From the NCBI GenBank assembly GCA_017311315.1, contig CM029664.1, positions 21,464,302 through 21,528,301 of the forward strand: DNA of 64,000 nucleotides. The letters are read 5' to 3'. A program made the position numbers and the translations under genes. Positions 46,601-58,900 of this stretch are shown here, piece by piece. Numbering within the stretch: the stretch's first letter is position 1; the number at the start of each line of letters is the position of its first letter. Source of the DNA: Dendrocalamus latiflorus. Its lineage: Eukaryota > Streptophyta > Magnoliopsida > Poales > Poaceae. The notes under the pieces were generated by a model. The model was not told where the DNA came from. It saw only the letters and a list, made by a program, of their open reading frames with translations, and did no database searches.

Positions 46601-48352
46601 TCGACCTTGACTCTTGACACGTTGTACTCTCACCTCAAGACTGATAAGATCGACATCGTCTCTCACAAGGCGAAGTTGTAGTCGATGGTCTTGGTCACTG
46701 ATCCCACAACTGCTTTTGGACCATCTTCTGATAGTGTCTCTGGTTTCTCTTTGGCTGCTTTGTGCGAGATGAGTGATGACCAACTTGAGCAGTTTCCAGA
46801 GAGTGAGTTAGCCCTCTTAGCATAAAGTTCTCTCATGCATACAAAAGGGTTAGAGAGAGAAAGTTCTCTCATGCACCAAGGACGACAATGACTTCACCAG
46901 GATGTGCTTCATGGCTGACGACAATGGCATCAGCGATGATGATCTCTATAGCACCTCCGATGAGGTATGCCCATCCTACAACTTGCTCAATGATGCTTTT
47001 CTGAAGCTAGGAAAGTTTAGAGCTAGGTGTAGTGAATTAAAGAAGGAGATAGAGAGCTTATCACGGGATCTTGCTTCACTTAGATCTGTTTCCTCCCTTG
47101 ACGGTTGTGATATTTGTTCTTCCTTACTTGGAGATATGGAGAAACTAAGGATCTTGCATGATAGCATGCTTTCTGAGCTTGATTTGCTTAATGTGGGGGG
47201 AATGTTAGTTTGTTAGCTGAGTTAGAGATGGTTAGAGTTACCTCTTCTCATTCTAATTCTGCTGAGGATAAGGACAGTGCTTTTAGAGGATTATATACCA
47301 TGCTCCTTGATCTGCCTAAAACTTGTGATAGCTGTACTAATTTGAAGATTAACTTAAAGAAGGTAGATCATAAAATTACTAAAACGCAAGTTGCTTTGAT
47401 TGAGCCTATTGCTTATTGTGCCAACTGCCCTAAATTAACTACTGAACATGAATATATTTCTAAGCAATTTCAAGAAATGTGTGATCACAATAAGAAAATG
47501 TCTTAATATGCTTCTAAGGCACCTATTAGCTTAGCATGCAATAATTGTGCAAAACTAAAATCTGAATTGATTGCATAGGATGAAAAATGTGTGAAGCTAA
47601 CTTAGGATCAACTAGAGAAGTCACAATCTACTTGCTCATTCTGTGCTAAAGTTGAGGGGAAGTTGGGGAATATGCAAGAGATTTTTAGGAAGAGTTACGA
47701 GGTCTAAATGGCTAGGATTATAACTGCCCCCTGTGTATCTTGTGAAGCCCTCAAGGTTGGGGTGGCCATGCGTATGGAGAGATATGCACGTGTTATTCAA
47801 CCTTCTCCATCTGGTTCTTCATCCTCTTCTTCCCCTTGTTCTTCCTGCGCTTCCCTTTTTTAGGAGTGTGGGTACCTCATAAACACTCTTGAAAAATGTG
47901 TTGAAGGTAAGAAAAGGCTTAATCTTATCTTGGGCCAATCCAAGATTCATAAATTCAATCAAGATCTAGGATATGATTTTCTAGAGGATGTGAGGAAAAA
48001 TCTACCTACGGTTGTTAGAGTTGTAGTCGGAGGTGTGATCAAGGTCGCGCCAGAGACTAAGAAGAAGACAATGTTTAAGTTTGCAGGTTTTGTCTAGGGG
48101 ATCTCTGACAGTAAGGTTGTGTCTCCTGTTGCTTCGACCTCTCAGAGGGCGAAGTATCATTTTACCTTCTGTCAAAAGGATGTACATGTGGTTGAGTTGT
48201 GCTTTAAGTGTGCCAAGATCATGCATTGTGATCATGTTCAAGCTCTTAGAAGTATTCAGGGTCAGCCCCAGACTCTGAGTGCTTCTAAGACCAACATGAG
48301 ACCTAGAGTTGTAGGTCATTCTTCTGACTTTCTGAGTTTTAGGAAGTATTGA
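43667..48352 (+). pseudogene. Copia gag region of element Z, duplicated and interrupted
   Basis: The N-terminus (start 43667, IFDGVDYPFWKSRM) is the plant UBN2/gag type. A zinc-knuckle remnant, CFECNDPNH then a stop and Cys, lies at about 44474-44530. The segment 43912-44480 is repeated at 46307-46860. Between the copies lies foreign GC-rich DNA (about 44670-46201). Downstream parts are Glu/Leu/Lys-rich (46902-47216, 47210-47506), as in the long coiled-coil gag of Sireviruses. Numerous stops; no product expected. Confidence 0.75.
44670..46201 (-). mobile_element. Probable Gypsy-type LTR inserted in the gag of element Z
   Basis: Read on the minus strand it begins TATAACATCCCA, close to the TGTAACATCCC start of the solo LTR at 55948-59652. 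It has a GC-rich transcribed-looking part, and a minus-strand TATA box (ctataaaagg) lies at 45402-45412. The left end is uncertain (a tgttgg at about 44678 is a candidate) and no target duplication was found. Confidence 0.5.
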
Positions 48353-48659
48353 GGATTAGTTTTTAGGCTTTTCTAGTTTTGGTCCTTGAGTTGTTTCTGG
48401 TCAAGGCTTCCACCGTCATAGACCTCGTTTCCCCGTCGAGGTACCTATCTGCGGCGTGATTAGTATATACCAGACAGTGGTTTGGGTTCTGTTTCTAGAC
48501 CTTCTGACTCTGTGAACGGTGAGTTGCATAGCATTGCTAGAGGTGATCAGTCTTTTGTTCCTGTGACTAGATCTTTTGCTCGTCGTGTGACTCAGTACTG
48601 GGTTCCTAGATCTACTCTTATTTAGCCCAGTATTGAGCCACCGATGTTTACTTCTCACT

Positions 48660-49901
48660 AATTCAGGTTTATCAGGTTAGGAAGGGAGATGTTTGGCTTG
48701 TGGACTCCAGCTATTCTCGTCACATGACCGAAGTCCCTCATTGGTTCTCTTTCCTAGTCTGAGATCCAGGTGATGAGATGGCCACCTTTGGAGACGCTTC
48801 GTCAGGTCGAGCCATCGCTAAAGGTACTGTGTGCATTAATGATTTTTTTCATTCTGAAGGATGTTGCCTTAGTGAGTAAGCTGTGTTATAATTTGCTATC
48901 CATTTTTTAGCTTACTGATTGTGATTTTGATGTAAGCTTTAAGAAAAATGCTTGTAAAATTCTTGATTTTTTGGGAAATCTAGTTTGCAAGATTTCTAAG
49001 TTTGGGAATATCTTTCGTGCTAATTTTGTTTAGTCTTTTGGAGATTCTCTCAGGTGCTTAGCTGCTTCAGAGTCCCGTGATATCTCTTTTTGACATAGCA
49101 GACTTGATCACATTGGCTTTGATCACTTGACCCGAGTTAGCGACCATGGTCTCATTCGTGGTCTGCCTAAGCTTAAGATGGTCAAATACTTAGTTGTGCT
49201 CCTTGTCAGCATGACAAAATAGTTGGTACTTCGCATCCTCCAGTCACTATGACTATGACTGATGTACCAAGACAACTTCTTCATATGGACACTATTGGTC
49301 CTGCTAGAGTGCGGTTGGCCGGTGGGAAGTGATATGTTCTTGTCAAGATTAATGACTTCTTGAGGTTTTCTTGGATGTTTTTCTTAGCCTTGAAGGATGA
49401 GACTTTCAGTCATTTTCTTGGTCTATTTAGTAGGTTATCTGTTGAGCTCCCTGGTGCCTTACAGTCAATCCACAGTGACAATGGTATGGAGTTCAAGAAC
49501 TCCTACTTTTTGAGGTTCTCAGGTTCTGTGATGAGATAGGTGTAGAACATCAGTTCTTATCTCTATATGTTCCTCAACAAAATGGCGTGGTGGAGCGGAA
49601 GAACTATACCTTAGTCAAGATGGCCAGGACGATGCTAGATGAGTACGGTACACCTAGAAAGTTTTGGGCTGAGGCTATAGCTACCATTTGCCATGTTTCA
49701 AACAGAGTTTTTCTTAGGGCACACTCGCATTGCACTTCTTATGAGTTGAGGTATGGGCAAAAGCCTAGTGTCTCACATTTTCGTGTCTTTAGTTGCAAGT
49801 GTTTCATTCAGAAGTCTATGAACCTAGATAAGTTTGAGTCATGCTCATCTGATGGTATCTTTTTGGGTTACTTGACTTCTTCGCGGGGTTATAGGGTTTG
49901 A
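48660..49901 (+). pseudogene. Copia protease and integrase region of element Z
   Basis: WLVDSSYSRHMT at about 48694-48729 is the aspartic protease region, with Ser in place of the usual Gly after Asp-Ser. A GAG-pre-integrase block (SRLDHIGFDHL) follows near 49100-49190. The integrase core shows LLHMDTIGP (about 49275), HSDNGMEF (about 49471) and the Glu of QQNGVVERKN (about 49575-49610), then a C-terminal Copia block ending near 49901. Frameshifts and stops interrupt the reading frame. Confidence 0.8.
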
Positions 49902-50379
49902 AACTGCGAGACGAGTAGGATAATAGAGACCTGTGAGGTTACCTTCGATGAGGCTCGTCCTGATACTAAACCCGATATCTCAGGTTCAGTTATACAGTTA
50001 GAGACCATCTTTGTAGATGATAAGGATAATGGAGATGAAGGTTCTTTACCTGATCTAGTCCCATCTTCCCTTGAGGAGCCTACCTCTACCACTACGTCTC
50101 AGGGAAATCATCACTTACCTTCTAGCTCTACTCTTACCTCTATAGATCATAAGGTAGATGCCACTTCTTCATCGCACCCCAAGACCTCCCCAACACATTT
50201 GGCATCGTCATCCTTCTGAGTAGATCATAGGGGATCTCTTGAGCATGTCATGTGCTTGAAGTCTGGCTTATCTCACTTCTGTCTACACTCTGCATATGTT
50301 GCCACTTTCAAGCCCAAGGATGTTGGTCATGCTCTGTCTGATGAGTCTTAGGTCAATGCCATACGTGAGTTAGAAAATT

Positions 50380-51850
50380 GAGAGGAACAAGGTCTGGTCG
50401 CTTGTTGAGCCTCCTAGTGGTCATGATGTCATAGGAACTAAATGGGTCTTTAAGAACAAGCGAAATAAGGATGGGGTAATCATTTGAAACAAGACTAAAC
50501 TGGTAGCATAGGGTTTTTCACAGATTGAGGGTTTAGATTTTGGGGAGACCTTCGCTCCTGTAGCTAGGCTAGAGGCCATGAGGATTGTGCTTGCCTTCGC
50601 AATGTCTAAGGGCTTCAAGATATACCAGATGGATGTTATGAGTGCCATCCTTAATGGGTATATTGAGAAAGAGGTTTATGTTAGATAGCCTCCAGGTTTC
50701 GAGAACCCCAAATATCCAACCCATATCTTCAAGCTTTTCAAAGCCTTGTACAGATTTAAGTAAGCCCCTAGAGCTTGGTATGAGAGGCTTAAGTGCTATC
50801 TGTTGAATCATATGTTTGAGATGGGTAAGGTAGATATGACCTTGTTCATTCATAGGCATGGCAATGACTTTCTACTTGTCCAGATATATGTTGATAACAT
50901 CATCTTTGGTGGCTCCTCTTATGCTCTTGTTTCCTAGTCTTTTAATATCATGAGAATAGAGTTTAAGATGAGCATGATAGACAAGTTGAGCTTCTTCCTC
51001 GGCTTCCAGATCAAGTAGACTTGGGAGAGTACCTTCTTGCATCAAAGCAAGTACACTCGAGACCTCCTGAGTCACTTTGATATGAGTGATGGCAAGTTGG
51101 TGTCAACTCCGATGGCGATCTTGACTGCGCTTGATCCTGATGAAGATGGCGAGCCTGTAGATCAGAAGGAGTACCGCAGCATGATTGGCTCTCTCCTGTA
51201 CCTCACTACTTCAAGATCGGACATACACTTCACAGTGTGTCTGTGCGCTCTATTTCAGGCTTCTCCTCACGTCTCTCACTATCAGGTAGTGAAGCGCATC
51301 TTTAGGTACCTGCGCATCTTTAGGTACCTTCGCGCTACTCTAGACTATGGTATCTGGTACTTTTCTGCTTCCTATCTTTCTCTTAGAGCCTACTCCGACG
51401 CAGACTTTGCTGGCTATAGGATAGATAGAAAGAGTACTTCTAACACTTGCCAATTCGTTGGCACTTCTATTATTTCTTGGTCTTCTAGGAAGCAATCCAG
51501 TGTTGCAAGTCCACCGCAGAGGCTAAGTATGTTACAACCGCTATTTGCTGTAGTTAGGTGCTTTAGATGGTTTCGACCTTGCGAGATTTTAGGTTAGCTA
51601 TAGATAGCATTCCACTTTTCTGTAATAACACTTCTGCTATTAAGATTGCCAAGAACCCATGCAGCACTCCAGAACCAAGCACATAGATATTTGATATCAT
51701 TTCCTTAGAGACCATGTGGAGAAGGGTGACATAATGCTTTAGTTTGTGGAGAGTGACCAACAGTTAGCTGACATTTTCACTAAGCCTTTAGATAGCTCGA
51801 GGTTTATGGCTTTGCGGAGAGAGCTTGGGATGATTTGTCCTTATGGCATC
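50380..51850 (+). pseudogene. Copia reverse transcriptase and RNase H region of element Z
   Basis: Reverse transcriptase blocks include GTKWVFKNKRNKDG, FGETFAPVARLEAMRI, YQMDV and a catalytic-site equivalent YVDN (about 50885-50900) in which the second Asp is replaced by Asn. RNase H blocks include SMIGSLLYLTTSRSDI, YSDADFAGY and KSTSNTCQFVG. Stops occur throughout. A small in-frame duplication (RIFRYL twice) lies at about 51295-51335. Confidence 0.85.
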
Positions 51851-53685
51851 ATCTGAGGAGGGAGCATCTTGTACTTTCTGTATCATATGTTAATTTACTT
51901 CTTTCGGCACTTTGCTTCTGAATGCTTTTGGGTTAATCTTCCTAGCATAGACCAGGGTTGGTATCCTACTATGCTGTTTAGATTTTTTCCTCTTATCTTG
52001 TGACTTTAGGATATTGTTTATTAGTTGCTTCTCTTCTCACTAGGTTGAGTTCACTCACTTCTTTTAAGTCTAGTAGTGTTTGGGCCCCCTAGGTAGACAG
52101 GGAACATCCCTAATGTTTATATGACCAACTAATAATCCTATAGTCATATGGAGTAGATGAGAGCGAGTCTAAGCCGTAGTGATCTCTTCACCTTGTCTAT
52201 GTTTTAAGGACTGTTATTTCTTCATTTTTCAAAGTTTCTTATCTTATGATTTTTTGCTTTGGTTCAAAAAGAGTTCATTTGAGATTTTGTTGAGCTTAGT
52301 GCTGACATAACTCAACTTGAACTAAATTGCTTCTAAAACTAACTCACTTGCTGAGGGCGAGCTGGGATCTTTATTACTTCATATTGCATTTAAATTCAGC
52401 AATATGCATTGTAATATAAATATTTGAAGCCTTGACTAGTATCCTTATGTGACATGATATTTTACCTTACATCTTACCACAACTTTGCTAGCTTGCTAGA
52501 TTTATCATGTCCTTGTATGTGTAGCTTCACTTTTCCCATGCTAGCTCTATTAAATACGAAAAAACTTGAATTAAACTATGTCTTATTCTAATGATTCCTG
52601 TTATGATTCATGCCATGTCAAATAAGCTAAGTTGAGTTTTGAATCTTCATTGAGCTTTAGATTGAGCCACGCTAGTTAATTAGTGAAGCATGAGTTAGTA
52701 TTAACTCTTTGTTCTTAAACTAAGTCAAGAAAATACAAAAAGATCTCTTTTGTGCGAAAAAACTGATCACTCTAATCCTTTCTCATGAGACAGCTTGCCA
52801 TTGCACTAGGTATGAACTCTGGGGGAGTTTTGGATGACCAAGATTACTTCCTTAAACTTCTTATTTGAAATGGTCGTATAAGGCTTGAGATCTAGTATAT
52901 GGCTAAAGAAACTAAATTTTGTGAAAAATGATTGAAACTCAACTAAAACCAAAAATGAATTCAAAATTTGCCAAATGTGCTAAATTTGCTCAACTGAAAG
53001 TAATATCGAGCGCTTGAACAAATTGCTTCATTTTTGAACTTGTAGCACTCTAAATTAACTCAATGGTAGCTTCTTGGTTCCATTTAGCATATTGACATAG
53101 CCTGCCTCATTTTTGGATAGTCTTGGCTAAATTATGAACTTGCGCACCTAGACATATCAAGAATCCATTTAATTTCAGATCATTGTTTTGTGGTTTTAGC
53201 TTGGCTATACATATTTTGCCAGGATCTAGATAGCACTTTCACTTTTTTTGGCATGGTGTATTACTTAGAAATTTACTTTAGATAATCTTCATGGCTCCTA
53301 AATGCTAAAAATGAATTAAATACAGCCACTTCATTTCATTCATGTTCTATCTTCTTCCATGCATCCTGATGACTCTATTGTTACAAAATTTTGCTAAGAT
53401 GGAGCCTTTGATTGCGTCTCACCATGACAAAGGTTAAATCAAACAATTGCTCTTTCATATGGACCTAGAGTGAGGTTTTCTGTCTCATTTGGTGGATTTC
53501 AAGATTTTTGTGGAAAACTTGACATTTTCAATAGCTTCATTCCATTTCTACCCCAAATGGTCATTTTCAGCTCTTTGCACTCTTCATTTGACCATTCGAA
53601 ACACTATTTACAAATTTCCACCTTCTAAATTCATCTCCAAACTACATTTTTAAGAAATTGACAATGCGTTCATCAAGGGGGAGAT
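51851..53685 (+). other. Long non-coding interior of element Z between pol and 3' LTR
   Basis: This is AT-rich DNA with no envelope-like or other frame recognised. A long spacer here is known in the Sirevirus lineage, where some members carry an env-like ORF. The last bases, 53675-53685, form the polypurine tract. Confidence 0.55.
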
Positions 53686-55591
53686 TGAAGGACCATGTGA
53701 GAAAGTCCTACTTTATGATGAACCATTGCAATTTGGAAGATTTGGAAATTTGATTGGCAATATTGCTGGTCGGTCAGGGGAAGACCGATCTGACTGGTAG
53801 TGTGCCATCGGTCTGACCGGTTGGTGCAGTGGTCTGACCGCCCGAGGGTTGGTGGTTTGACTAGTTGAGGTTTGTCCAGATGGGACTTTCTACCAAAATT
53901 CGTATTTATGGATTTTGAGTTGAGGAAAGGGTTATTGTGAGTATGGTCAGTGGTTTTATGTTGCATGAGCTATGTTACAGCGAACGTGGGTCAGTTTGTG
54001 AAGAACTTGTGCCCGAAAACGATTTCTTTTCCTTTGGATGTGTAGGGATGCTTGGAGTCAACAGTGGTCAACGACGATAATCGGGGCTAGGCACAGGGAG
54101 GAGCTAATGCCCAGAACGATTGAGGATGCTGGGTGAGATGGTGAGCTCAAGCATGGCATGAGAAAGGCGAAAAATATTGAAGGCGAGTTCGAACAGCTAG
54201 ATGGCACCATGTAGCTTGCACAAGTCAAGTGAGACATGGTTCAGAGGAACCAGTACGAGAGATACTTGGTGGCGTGTGGCAAGCTTGTGGTGCACCTATA
54301 CGAGGCAAGCATGGTGATTGCTTGCAATAGGAGATGAAGACCAGGTAACCAGAGGGTATTTTGGTAGTTTGACCAAAATACCGGAAACCATCTTGAATCA
54401 AAACCACATCGCATGAGTGGTGCATTGGAGAGCGGTTTAGATCAAGGTAGAGTTGGTTTGATCAAGATGAATCAAGGTTAAGGATTTAGCGCATGCACAC
54501 TTATGCATTTTAAAAAACATGCATAAGTGAACTTGTTTGAGTAAAACCATGTGTGTGGGGTTAACGAGTTTTCCCATTGTAATAGTGGATAGGATCCAGT
54601 AAGGGTAATATGTAGCTGGTTGCCCACCTATAAGCAGGTTGGGATGGAGATATGTGGTTAACCATCCAACCTCTCTGTCGTCTGCTCTCTTGTTTAGGGT
54701 TAGGGTTTGAGAGTGGAGCACTTGGTATGATCTCTATCCTCCAAGATAGAGTGCTTGTAAAACCTACCTCCTAAAGTGGCAATACATGAAACTTTGATGA
54801 TCTCCATGTCTATTTCTTGTTCTGATTGATTTGCTCTTGTTTCGGTTGGTTTTAATATCTTCTCTTCCCTTTTCTTGATCTTACTGTGCCAAGGACATGA
54901 TTGAGATGGAGATAACCTCTGAAAATCAATCTTCTATCATCTATGCACTTTGATAGCAATTTCATGAAGAAACCCGATTTTGCTTGATTTTGACCTCATT
55001 GAGTGATTTCTTGTTTCAAGAGTTTTTGGGTCATGTTCTTCGGTGTCCTAATTTCTGTGATATGTGGGAATATATCTAAAGCCATCTTGCCATTGTCCAC
55101 CCATGAGCAAGTTGTATTCATGGATTTTGGTTTTGGCTTGGTTTCAGTGCACCTTTCTTTGAAACTGAAAAGGTCTCAACTTTGGCCATGATTTTGATGA
55201 TCATTTATTAGAATAGGTTTTTGATATTCTAGAATAGATCTCTGCAAAGTTTCATATCATTTGGATCTACGGATCGAAAGTTCCCTCGATTTTCTTTTTT
55301 AAAACCGTGCTGAAAACACTATTCATTAGGCTGATTTTACTGTAGCAGTGGTCAGACCGCCATTGAAGTAGTGATCAGACCACCAGGACTGGACACACTG
55401 CTATTTCTATGCCATTTAGATCACTGGGAAGTGGTTGCTTCAAGGTTTTTTGTTTTGGCTATTTGTCTTAAATTTTAGGTGAAAATTATATTTTCTGTAA
55501 CTTTGTAGTTGTATGAAAATAGAATCTTCAATACTTATGAAAAAAAATTTAGTTGGCTCCATTTACCCCTCTGGTACCATCCGGCCCAACA
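53686..55591 (+). repeat. 3' LTR of element Z (1,906 bp)
   Basis: Starts TGAAGGACC just after the purine tract and ends CCAACA. It holds two groups of GGTCTGACCG-type motifs (53765-53870 and 55345-55440). It directly abuts a cullin-1 exon at 55592. Confidence 0.82.
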
Positions 55592-55875
55592 AGAGCAGCA
55601 ATCATGGGCCATCGGCTCCTCGTAGCGGAATGTGTGGACTAGCATGGCCGCATGTTCAAGGTACTACCGGAACACATCCTCCTCTAGGGAAACTCCCTGG
55701 TTCGCAATTCGTCTTGTTTTAGAGTTTGTGTAATATCAGATTTTGACAATGGGAACTGTTCTCTCTGCTGCAGCCTGACATCAAAGTGATAAAGTGGAGA
55801 ATCGAGGACCTTATCAGCAGGGAATACTTGGAGCGTGACCCGGATACTGCGAATAGCAACAGATACTTGGCTTGA
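55592..55875 (+). pseudogene. Second cullin-1 copy, last two exons only
   Basis: Bases 55592-55660 align without gaps over their right part to the end of CUL1 exon 17 (GH..LV.ECV....GRMFK), and 55774-55875 aligns to exon 18 with the same 102-base length (PDIKVIKWRIEDLISREYLERD ... NRYLA stop). The intron between (55661-55773) keeps GT-AG. The exon-17 part has an in-frame TAG where CUL1 has Gln. All upstream exons are gone; element Z's 3' LTR begins at the break. This was once a tandem cullin-1 paralogue, about 17 kb from the intact gene. Confidence 0.88.
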
Positions 55876-55942
55876 TTGGTGCCACCCGGGGCACATGTTT
55901 TTTCAATGATTTCTTCAATAGTCTCTGTTGATATCTTCTTGC

Positions 55943-58900
55943 CATGCTGTCGGAACCCGAAGTAACGACTCCTGGATCCTCTGTGTAAATCGCACTAGTC
56001 CAGGATCAGCTAGTGCACACAGTCACAACAAAGATAATTACCAAGCACAAATGACTGATTATATTAAATAAAAGGTATGGCCTTATGGCCAAGTCTTACA
56101 TCAACGCTCATTGGCAAAACAAATAAAGGAAATAACTGCGGAAGCAAACTGATAAGTAGCGAAGCCCAAGCCTGCCCACAGCCAAACGACAGTAAGACGC
56201 GGCCTATTCGTCCAGATCTTCACCGTGGTTGACGTCTTCCTTCTCTGTGTGGAAAAAGCAACGTGAGTACAAACTTGTACTCCGCAAATCACCCGGAAAA
56301 ATGCAACATAATGATAAAGGCTTCAATGGAAGGCTTATAGGGTTAGTTTGCATAAAACATCATTTAAGAAATATAATAATAGATTGAAATTGTTGAATTT
56401 AATACAATAAGTAAAAACATTACTTGCAATAGAAAATAATACCGTCAGTGCAGGCTCCGACCATACACCAACCTAACCACGGGCATCCCACCCGGACCAT
56501 CTTTTCCAAAAGATCACGTATGGATTCCATCCATCCACACGCTTTCACTGCGCAACTCTGATGAATTCCATCCATTCACCAGATTTCCATTTCTCACGGA
56601 TTCCATCCATCCGCAAGGTTTTCAATTTCTCTCATGGGTTCCATCTATCCACAAGGTTTTCAAAAACATTTTGAAAAACAAAGTCTAATCCATGAAAAAC
56701 TTTTACTCAGCATGCCCATGACCGTGGGCACGGCTATCCAGGATAGATTATACACTCTGCAGAGGTTGTACAGCTTACCCACAAGACACGATCATCCCGT
56801 TGTACCACTAGATTACACACTTCCTTAGGTGTGCGGTGGGGAGTCATGACAAGGCCTTTACAATGCAAAGCCTTCAACCTGGTCGAGCCAACTCCAAGGT
56901 TTCACCCCAGTAAGGAATCCACCAGACCGGGACCCCCTCTTGAGCCTAGACGAGACTTCTCATGGCTTAACCACGCTCGCCCAAGTGAGACTTCACATGG
57001 CACCAACCACGCTCACTTTCAACCTACGACTTGACTCAGGTTGGGACTTCGCAAATTATTCAGCCAGGGCTGTCCCATACCAGCCATGTGGTAGTACGAT
57101 AGGGCTTTGCAACAGTAGCTCACAGACCGGTCCTTAATTGACTCAGGCCCAACCACATACCCCCGTACACGACAATCAACCACTGCGGCTCCAACCAACA
57201 GGGCATGCCTGCACCCACCACTCTAACCAATTGCCTAAGTCTAAACCAGTTTCATATTTTCTTTCAAAATAATTCATAAACCTCCTTGACTCACCAAAGT
57301 CAAGAGTACATATTATTTTATGTAAAAAGGGTCATTATTTTATGTGAAAAGGTATCCCAAAAACAAATAATATAACTTCGCAGGGCTAAGCATTTGAATA
57401 AACTCTCTAGCCAACACTAATGTATCAACTAGAGTTTGAATCTAGGGTGACAAGGTATTGAGGAATTCAAATTCAATGGAGGGATTAACAAGTAGGCAAT
57501 AACTAAATTTAAAACTGAATTGAAATACGCTGAATAAAAATATGCATGCGATATAATTTAAATCAACATAATTTTATTTTGAAAACTGGGATCAACATGA
57601 TCAAGGAGGGTGACTTGCCTTGCTCTTCAAATTGATTTGAATCTTCGTCGAAGAAATTTCCCGAATCGTCGAAGTCTACACGTGAAAATAACCCACCAAA
57701 TTCAAATAAATTCAAATTAAATTCAAATTGACTTCAAATATTTGAATTGAGGCTAGAAATGGATAGAGGGGAATTTTTGATGAATTTAGAAATTTGAATG
57801 GGTCAAATCGGAGTTAGAACGAAGGAGATCGGGCTCCGGGAAATTTGAAAAGAGGGAAAATGGAAAAAGAGATTTTCTGGAATTATTTTTCTACTGAAAA
57901 AGAGATTTATGGCGTCAGCATTGCATCAGCCAGGGAATTTCCATTTTTGGCCGAATTATTTTTGTATTGAAAAATAGGGAAAGGGGCTGACAGGTGGGCC
58001 TGGTCCAGGTGGACCAAGTCCATGGACCGGTGGGGTTGCTGACGTGGTGGGGTGGGGGCGTGGCAGACCACGGGGCAGTTGCGGCCGAGGTGGCGCCGAC
58101 GTGGGGAGCCACGTAAATGCCATGTGGGCATGGCGGCCGACGTGGACAGGGCGGCCGGCGATGGCGCTCGGGGGAGGGAGCTCGCCGGCGCTCCGGCAGG
58201 CGGCGGCCGGCGACGAGTGGCGCAGGAGGGAGGGGAGGCGCGGGGGAATGCGGAGGTGGGGGGCGGCGGTTACCGGAGGCGGCGGGGGAGTGGCCAGCGG
58301 CGAGCGCAAAGCGGTGGCGGCGCTCGGGTGGCGGCAGGGACGGCTTCCCGGCGGCGTTCGGGCCCGGGGGAGAGGCGCACGGGCTCGACGGCGAGGCGGG
58401 GAAGCCGAAGGTGGCGTCGGCCGAGCGCGGGGATGAGCAGAGCGGCGGCGATTTCTCGCCGGCGTTGGCGACGGCGGCGGAGGCGGAGCCGCACGCTGCA
58501 GGGGCTCTGGAGCGACGGAGAGGGGAAGCTGAGGGCGGAGGGGAGTGGAGTGAGGTGAGGTGGTGCTCGGGGAGGGGCTTTTATAGCGGGGCGGAGGCAG
58601 AGCCGGCGCGAATTCGTCGCCGGAGTGGCGCGGCCATGGCGGCGGTTGCGGGGGAAGGTGGGGGCGTGCGCGGGGAAGGCGGGGAGGAGGTGGCGCGTGG
58701 GCGCTGGTCGTGCGGGGCGGTTAGGGAGAGGGCGGCGCACGCGGGTGGTGGGGGAGAGGCCGGGAAGGGCGGGGCGGCCGGTTGCGGGCGGCGGCGGTGG
58801 GGCCGAGGAAGAAGGAGGCGGGCGCGCGGGGAAGACGGCCTGACAGGCCGGGCCCACGCGCAGCGAGAGGGGCGGAGAGGAGGCGCTGTCGGCTGGGGTC

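Larger units (their letters stand above)
42365..55591 (+). mobile_element. Large decayed Copia retrotransposon, Sirevirus-like (element Z)
   Basis: A left-truncated 5' LTR (about 42365-43610), an interior of about 10 kb with gag, protease, integrase, reverse transcriptase and RNase H in Copia order, and a full 1,906-bp 3' LTR (53686-55591). The primer site is at 43613-43625 and a purine tract aagggggagat at 53675-53685. The 1.8 kb of non-coding DNA between pol and the 3' LTR, the purine tract form and the palindromic LTR motifs all point to the Sirevirus/Maximus lineage. Many stops and frameshifts make it non-autonomous. Its right end cuts into a cullin-1 exon. Confidence 0.88.
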
